From contig CALMWI010000067.1 in assembly GCA_937873545.1 (NCBI GenBank), positions 1 to 10,689 on the forward strand: a stretch of DNA of 10,689 nucleotides, in the 5' to 3' direction. This stretch comes from an uncultured bacterium. GTDB taxonomy: Bacteria; UBA4055. The position numbers and the translations under genes were made by a program. Position 1 is the first letter of the stretch, and each line of letters starts with the position of its first letter. The notes beneath the pieces were generated by a model. That model was not told where the DNA came from. It saw only the letters and a list, made by a program, of their open reading frames with translations, and searched no databases. This document shows, one piece after another, positions 5,984 through 10,689 of the stretch.

Positions 5984-7905
5984 CAGATGAAAGTTTAAAG
6001 ATGAGACGGTTATTCTTTCTCTCCTTAATTTTCGCCTTCCCTGCTCTAATCTTGGGGATGTTCTTTATGGATCATCCCCTTTTCGTTTTTCAGAATTATT
6101 TCTTATGGTTCCTTGCTACTCCCGTTCAGTTCTATTTCGCAAAAGACATGTATATCAGTGCGTATAAGGCCCTGAAGAACGGGTCAGCGAACATGGATTC
6201 ACTTGTCATCCTCGGAACCGGATCGGCTTATTTTTACAGCGTATTTCTCGTTTTGACTCACAGTCATCATAACTATTTTGAAACCGGAACCGTTCTGATC
6301 ACGGTTGTAATTCTGGGCAGATATCTTGAAGCTGTTGCAAAAAAAAGAACCGGCCAGGCGATCGAAAAACTTATAAAATTGTCTCCGAACTCGGCAACGG
6401 TGATAAGAAACGGTATTGAATCTGTGTTGGGTATAGATGATATTTCTGTCGGCGACATTATTGTCGTAAAACCCGGCGAAAAAATACCGGTTGACGGAAA
6501 TGTCACTGAAGGTAATTCAAGCGTCGATGAAAGCATGATAACTGGTGAATCGAAGCCGGTTTCAAAACGATCTGGAGATCAGGTGATAGGCGCTACGATC
6601 AATCAGTCGGGTGTGTTCCGTTTCAGAGCGGAAAGGATAGGCAAAGACACAGTTCTTTCAAGGATAATCAAACTGGTCGAAGATGCGCAGATCAAAAAAG
6701 CGCCGATCCAGAGATATGCAGATAAAATATCTTCTCACTTTGTACCTTCGGTAATTCTTATTGCAGCGATATCATTTATTGTTTGGCTGAGTATCGGAGC
6801 GGGATTCAATTTCGCTCTTATGACAGCTGTTTCCGTTCTTGTTGTCGCGTGTCCGTGCGCTCTCGGCCTTGCAACTCCGACAGCGATTATGGTCGGGTCG
6901 GGCCTTGGTGCGAAATACGGTATCCTGTTTAAAGGCGGGGATTCTCTTGAGACCACGCATAAATTAAAGAATATTGTTTTTGATAAAACGGGCACATTAA
7001 CTGCCGGTAAACCTGTTGTTACCGATGTGATCAGCATTGACGGTGCAAAGAACATTATTGCGGTTGCTGCATCTCTTGAAAAATACAGCGAACATTCGAT
7101 AGCCGGAGCTGTCATCGAAAAAGCAGGAAATGACATTTTATTTTATGCTTCGGATGTAAAAGCGATCTCAGGTTTTGGAATTTCCGGTAAAATAGAAGGC
7201 ACAGAATTCTTCTTAGGTAATAAAGCTCTTATGGATAAGATCGGTATAAGCACAGATAAAGCCATCGAAAACTTTCACAGACTTGAAAGCGAAGGAAAAA
7301 CAGTTATCTTTCTTTCTGACAATAGTGATCTTAAGGGCATCATTGCCGTCGCAGATACGATCAAAGGATCTGCCGTAAATGCCGTAACCGACCTTAAAAA
7401 AGCCGGTCTGAAAGTTATTATGATCACGGGAGACAACAGGATGACCGCGGAGCATATAGCTTCGCAGTGCGGAATTGATACGGTTTACGCGGATGTTCTG
7501 CCTGAAAACAAAGCTAAACTGATAAATGAGCTCAGACTGACCGGATCGACCGCAATGGTCGGCGACGGAATCAACGACTCTCCCGCTTTAGCTTCAGCTG
7601 ATATCGGCATAGCTTTGGGATCGGGAACTGATGTCGCTATTGAAACCGGCGATGTCGTTCTTATGAAAAACGACCTGAATGATATTGTGAAAGCTATAAA
7701 ATTGAGCAGGATCACTATGAACAAGATCCGAATGAATATGTTCTGGGCTCTTTTTTACAATGTCCTTGGTATTCCGGTAGCAGCCGGAGTATTTTATTAC
7801 TTTACCGGCTGGCTGCTGAATCCGATGCTCGCCGGTACGGCTATGGCTTTAAGTTCAGTAAGCGTAGTAACTAATTCGTTACTGCTCAGATATAAGAGAT
7901 TATAA
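5980..7905 (+). CDS. copA: Cu+-exporting P1B-type ATPase (catalytic and membrane part)
   Basis: This 641-codon ORF encodes the transport core of a P1B-1 ATPase that pumps Cu+ out of the cytoplasm using ATP. Numbered from the TTG at 5980: actuator loop TGES (188-191), transmembrane metal site CPC (291-293), phosphorylated D335 in DKTGT, the nucleotide-domain motif SEHSIA (370-375, with H372), GDN (484-486) and GDGIND (528-533). Near the end come Y593-N594 and M622-x2-S625-S626, the residues that mark Cu+/Ag+ selectivity. Eight membrane helices are expected. The usual proline after H372 is serine. No HMA domain lies in this ORF; it is in the preceding ORF, in the other frame. Neither TTG 5980 (nearest SD-like stretch 15 nt away) nor ATG 6001 has a good ribosome binding site, so synthesis by frameshift from the HMA ORF is favoured. 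Confidence 0.93.
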   Translation: MTDESLKMRRLFFLSLIFAFPALILGMFFMDHPLFVFQNYFLWFLATPVQFYFAKDMYISAYKALKNGSANMDSLVILGTGSAYFYSVFLVLTHSHHNYFETGTVLITVVILGRYLEAVAKKRTGQAIEKLIKLSPNSATVIRNGIESVLGIDDISVGDIIVVKPGEKIPVDGNVTEGNSSVDESMITGESKPVSKRSGDQVIGATINQSGVFRFRAERIGKDTVLSRIIKLVEDAQIKKAPIQRYADKISSHFVPSVILIAAISFIVWLSIGAGFNFALMTAVSVLVVACPCALGLATPTAIMVGSGLGAKYGILFKGGDSLETTHKLKNIVFDKTGTLTAGKPVVTDVISIDGAKNIIAVAASLEKYSEHSIAGAVIEKAGNDILFYASDVKAISGFGISGKIEGTEFFLGNKALMDKIGISTDKAIENFHRLESEGKTVIFLSDNSDLKGIIAVADTIKGSAVNAVTDLKKAGLKVIMITGDNRMTAEHIASQCGIDTVYADVLPENKAKLINELRLTGSTAMVGDGINDSPALASADIGIALGSGTDVAIETGDVVLMKNDLNDIVKAIKLSRITMNKIRMNMFWALFYNVLGIPVAAGVFYYFTGWLLNPMLAGTAMALSSVSVVTNSLLLRYKRL

Positions 7906-7906
7906 C

Positions 7907-9469
7907 TTATTTCTTCGCGTTATCCGCAGTTATATAGTAGAAATACATTTTTCCCGTCAGAACATCCGTATCTGTGTAACTGTTGGTCGCAGAAGTATTT
8001 ATCCTAACGAAACCGCTGTACGGATCAGTCGAGCGGTAGATATTATAAACAGTCGCGTCATCCACCAGAGCCCAGTTCAGATTAACTTCTGTAGTTGCTG
8101 TAGCGATAATAATATTTGAAGGAGCAGACAGCGGAGCGATAGCCACAGCCCAGTGAGCATCCCCGCCGGTAAATCCGGTCGCAGTAAGCTTTCTGTTAAC
8201 TGCGTCATGTGTGAAATTATTCCATAATGTCCAGGTCTGATCGTAATCGGTACGGTATGCAAGCCTAAGATAATCGGCATTATTCGTCAGAAGGGCTTCA
8301 TTCGGATATGTGAAAGTAAAATCTGCAGTACTTGAATTTCTTCTTGTGTCGTAATATATCTCCCAGTACCTGCCTTTATAAATATCTCCGATACCTGCAC
8401 CGGAACCGCTTTCGACCATTCCTCCGACAATCTCCACCGCGACAGTCTTAACTCCAGTAGCAGGTATTCCTCCTCCGTTGCTTTTAAATGTTAATGCCGT
8501 ATAATTTGCCGAAACGTTTGTACCAGTGAAATCTGAAACTCCCGTTCCTGTCAGGATCTTTGTGAAATTATTTATATCTGTCGGATGATTTTGAGCAGAA
8601 TTGTTTACAATTATCGGTTTCGGATACAGCCAGTAAAGAATACTCTGGTTTTGTTTAAGATTTACAACTTTATACTGATAGCACACTTCGGATGTATTAG
8701 AATAGACTGCATCGGTTTTATTCGTAAGGCTGTAATCCGGTGCTCCTGTTGCAAGCGAATTATAGATCGTCGGTGCCGCATAGTTCTGTAATCTGTAACG
8801 GTCTATCGGACATCCCGCAGGCCAGAAACAGCTGGGAGTGCTTGGAATATAAGATGCTGCGAAATCATCGAGAGTGCCGTCTATTCCGTCATAATCGTAG
8901 TCGTATGGATGAGTGCCGTGATTGCTGTAAAAAGTTCCGCCCGAGTTAGTTATAGGTCTCATATACCTGAACAGTTTTACGGAAAGATCAGTCTGGCTTA
9001 AATTCGTGAACTGACATACAGGCAGCCATTCGCAATACGGCGCGCCGAGTGTCGGACTGGGATCATCAAGTCTGTTTCCTACGCCCCCGATAAAATTTAT
9101 ATCTCCTGACTGATATTTTGCCACATTGCTCCACACATTTGTTGAACCGGCATCGTAACTCCAGTCCTCATAAATGCCGGGTATAAAATAACCCCCTGCA
9201 TACGGCTCGGCAGGATCGTTATTCCAGTTCTGAAAATTCGCACCGCTCACTTCGATAGGCACTCCTCCGTTCATTACAAGAAAGCTTGTACTGGTCTGAA
9301 GGTAATTGTACGCTGTGTACGGCGGATTTATTCCGACAGTAAAATTTGATACTACGCTGAAATCGTCAAATGTGAGGCTTGAGCCGACAGGTCCTGTTGT
9401 AAAAACAGTATTTGCATGGACAATTAGTGAAAATGCGCATAAATTGATCAGACAAGCAATTCTTTTCAT
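7907..9469 (-). CDS. Secreted protein with EF-hand-like loop and C-terminal FN3 domain
   Basis: A 520-residue exported protein that I do not recognise as a named family. A signal peptide is clear: basic start MKR, hydrophobic core ACLINLCAFSLIV and a likely cut after V-H-A (residue 19). The bulk is Asn/Thr/Tyr-rich, as in extracellular beta-sandwich proteins. Residues 190-201 (D-Y-D-Y-D-G-I-D-G-T-L-D) fit a 12-residue EF-hand-type calcium loop with Asp at positions 1, 3, 5 and 12. Residues about 448-517 form a fibronectin type III domain (SAPSNIII, VNLNW, YNIYRSTDPYSGFVRI, YYITADNAKK). The protein stops right after the FN3 F-strand; no C-terminal sorting domain or LPXTG-type anchor is seen. 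GGGGG (9479-9475) lies 5 nt before the ATG. It is convergent with copA, with 1 nt between stops, and has its own promoter behind sdaA. Surface adhesion or substrate binding is a guess. Confidence 0.8.
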   Translation of the reverse strand: MKRIACLINLCAFSLIVHANTVFTTGPVGSSLTFDDFSVVSNFTVGINPPYTAYNYLQTSTSFLVMNGGVPIEVSGANFQNWNNDPAEPYAGGYFIPGIYEDWSYDAGSTNVWSNVAKYQSGDINFIGGVGNRLDDPSPTLGAPYCEWLPVCQFTNLSQTDLSVKLFRYMRPITNSGGTFYSNHGTHPYDYDYDGIDGTLDDFAASYIPSTPSCFWPAGCPIDRYRLQNYAAPTIYNSLATGAPDYSLTNKTDAVYSNTSEVCYQYKVVNLKQNQSILYWLYPKPIIVNNSAQNHPTDINNFTKILTGTGVSDFTGTNVSANYTALTFKSNGGGIPATGVKTVAVEIVGGMVESGSGAGIGDIYKGRYWEIYYDTRRNSSTADFTFTYPNEALLTNNADYLRLAYRTDYDQTWTLWNNFTHDAVNRKLTATGFTGGDAHWAVAIAPLSAPSNIIIATATTEVNLNWALVDDATVYNIYRSTDPYSGFVRINTSATNSYTDTDVLTGKMYFYYITADNAKK

Positions 9470-9508
9470 AAAAACCCCCGTTTTTTAAAATTCATAATTT
9501 GAAAGTAA

Positions 9509-9536
9509 ATTATTAAAAATGATGTATTAATGTCAA
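9509..9536 (-). promoter_or_regulatory. Sigma-70-type promoter of the secreted FN3 protein gene
   Basis: On the minus strand a perfect TTGACA (9536-9531) is followed after 16 nt by AATAAT (9514-9509, five of six matches to the -10 consensus). Transcription would start near 9502, giving a leader of about 33 nt to the ATG at 9469. It lies in the 85-nt gap after sdaA, where no hairpin terminator is visible, so some read-through from sdaA is also possible. Confidence 0.6.
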
Positions 9537-9554
9537 GACGATAATTAATTCTTT

Positions 9555-10689
9555 TTAATGAATCGCCAGCCCGCCTTCTGATGTTTCCTTATAGATGCTC
9601 GGCAGATCGTGCCCGGTCTGATTCATCGTTTTTACAACTTTATCAAATGATACCAGATGTCTGCCGTCCGAAATGATAGCGAAAGTCGATGTATTAAGCG
9701 CTCTTTCAGCCGCGAAAGCGTTCCTCTCTATGCACGGCACCTGCACTAGGCCGTTGATGGGATCGCAGGTCAGTCCGAGATGATGTTCCATGCCCATCTC
9801 CGCGGCATATTCTATCTGATACGGAGTTCCGCCCAGAAGCTGAGTGGCAGCTGCGGAAGCCATTGCGCAGGCTGTCCCTATCTCTCCCTGGCAGCCTACT
9901 TTCGCTCCGGAAATCGAAGCGTTCTTTTTGACAATATTTCCGATAATGCCGGCAGTGGCTAGTGCCCGTATTATCTTCTGGTCGGAGAACTCGAAACTGT
10001 CGCGCATGGTTTTCAGAACCGCCGGAAGCACTCCGCACGAACCGCAGGTCGGGGCGGTTACGATCTTTCCTCCGCAAGCATTTTCTTCCGCTACTGCCAG
10101 TGCATAGGAGAAAATCCTGCTCTTCCCTTTCAGAGATCCTGTATAATCTTTCGATTTCACATAGAACGATGATGCTTTTCTTGAGAGTTTCAGCCCGCCG
10201 GGAATAAGACCTTCGGTGTCTATACCTCTCGCGATCGCATCCTGCATTATCTTCCATACATCAAGAAGATAATCGTTAATGCTCTCCCCTTCAGTATCTA
10301 TCACATACTCCCAGAAACTCTTTCCCGAATCCTTCAGATACCAGAGTATCTGGTCCATCGTCGTAAGCTTATATATCTCTTCATCCTTAAAATCATCTGA
10401 AAGATCGGTGATCTTGCCTCCGCCAAGGCTGTAAACAGTCCATTCTGTCATCACCTTCCCGTCCGCTCCCACAGCTTCGAATTTTACGGCATTAGGATGA
10501 TAGTCCAAAATAGTTTCGGGTTGCCAGATTATTTCAGTTTTAGCAGGCATAAACGCATCTATTATCGTCCTGTCCGTCTGATGCCCTTTCCCGGTCGCTG
10601 CCAGGCTTCCGTAAAGCGTGGCTCTATATGAATACGCGTCCGGGTATCGCTTTCTGAAAATGTCGGCCGCTTTCCTCGGTCCCATAGTG
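9555..10689 (-). CDS. sdaA: L-serine dehydratase, iron-sulfur type, single chain (5' end cut by window)
   Basis: This enzyme deaminates L-serine to pyruvate and ammonia with a [4Fe-4S] cluster in the cytoplasm. The visible 378 codons continue to the right edge. The ATG at 10685 is not the start: the codon before it is ACT (Thr) and the following residues are M-G-P-R-K-A-A, so it is the inside of the family motif SSSHTMGP-x-x-AA. Roughly the first 30-40 residues are missing. Beta and alpha parts are fused in one chain. Counting from that Met, C265 (GCQGEIG), C307 (LTCDP) and C318 (PCIERNA) have spacings of 42 and 11, equal to the three cluster ligands of the Legionella enzyme (343, 385, 396). 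APTCGSCGVLPAVL (about 210-222) is also typical. The chain ends ETSEGGLAIH without a tail cysteine. Confidence 0.95.
   Translation of the reverse strand, partial: TMGPRKAADIFRKRYPDAYSYRATLYGSLAATGKGHQTDRTIIDAFMPAKTEIIWQPETILDYHPNAVKFEAVGADGKVMTEWTVYSLGGGKITDLSDDFKDEEIYKLTTMDQILWYLKDSGKSFWEYVIDTEGESINDYLLDVWKIMQDAIARGIDTEGLIPGGLKLSRKASSFYVKSKDYTGSLKGKSRIFSYALAVAEENACGGKIVTAPTCGSCGVLPAVLKTMRDSFEFSDQKIIRALATAGIIGNIVKKNASISGAKVGCQGEIGTACAMASAAATQLLGGTPYQIEYAAEMGMEHHLGLTCDPINGLVQVPCIERNAFAAERALNTSTFAIISDGRHLVSFDKVVKTMNQTGHDLPSIYKETSEGGLAIH

Noticed and set aside
7901..7934. TATAACT and AGTTATA inverted repeat at the convergent gene ends, as a bidirectional terminator
   Set aside because: The stem is seven almost entirely A-T pairs with a 20-nt loop and no adjoining T-tract. 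This is expected by chance in AT-rich sequence.
9706..10257. Open minus-strand frame of 183 codons inside sdaA
   Set aside because: It overlaps a well-conserved sdaA frame on the same strand, and its Arg/Ser-rich composition is typical of a shifted reading of that gene.
1..10689. CRISPR arrays, tRNA or rRNA genes, insertion sequences, prophage or toxin-antitoxin genes
   Set aside because: No spaced direct repeats, cloverleaf-like segments, transposase or recombinase motifs, or paired small ORFs of that type were seen on either strand.

Overview
The window reads as chromosome of a moderately AT-rich, diderm (outer-membrane) bacterium. The diderm signs are an LPS-type heptosyltransferase, an MltC-like lytic transglycosylase and a large secreted protein ending in a fibronectin type III (FN3) domain. 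The form of the heptosyltransferase C-terminus and the FN3-tailed secreted protein are reminiscent of the FCB group and related candidate phyla. That placement is an impression from protein style, not a demonstrated assignment. No rRNA, tRNA, CRISPR array, insertion sequence or phage gene was seen.

Layout. On the minus strand at the left end lie a cold-shock protein gene with a structured leader and a hairpin terminator, then a heptosyltransferase-family gene, then the first codons of a probable membrane protein that runs off the left edge. Divergent from the csp gene, on the plus strand, a compact gene series runs mltC-like - greA - yebC - ruvC - ruvA. The gaps are 46, 18, 5 and 1 nt, which suggests one transcription unit for envelope maintenance, transcript-cleavage rescue and Holliday-junction processing. 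ruvB is not here. A copper module follows after 68 nt: a small HMA metal-binding ORF and a Cu+-type P1B ATPase in the -1 frame relative to it. The right part is on the minus strand. A single-chain iron-sulfur L-serine dehydratase enters from the right edge, and a secreted FN3/EF-hand-like protein with its own promoter ends 1 nt from the stop of the ATPase.

The most interesting point is the joint between the HMA ORF and the ATPase ORF (about 5957-5983). The HMA ORF runs into ten consecutive A's that contain a canonical A AAA AAG slippery heptamer, with a purine-rich Shine-Dalgarno-like stretch just upstream and the HMA stop codon 3 nt downstream. A -1 shift there joins the two ORFs into a normal-looking 720-residue CopA with an N-terminal HMA domain, while normal decoding gives a free 79-residue CopZ-like chaperone. 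Neither possible start of the ATPase ORF has a well-placed ribosome binding site. This resembles in principle the frameshift reported for E. coli copA, but the slippery site and gene sequence are different. Transcriptional slippage on the A10 run, or an assembly error in the homopolymer, are the main alternatives.

Secondary points are a csp leader that could switch between two pairings, one of which covers the ribosome binding site; an 8-bp inverted repeat around the copper-module promoter and ribosome-binding region; a roughly 190-residue charged coiled coil inserted into an MltC-like enzyme; and a serine dehydratase lacking the C-terminal cysteine that caps the cluster in the Legionella enzyme.
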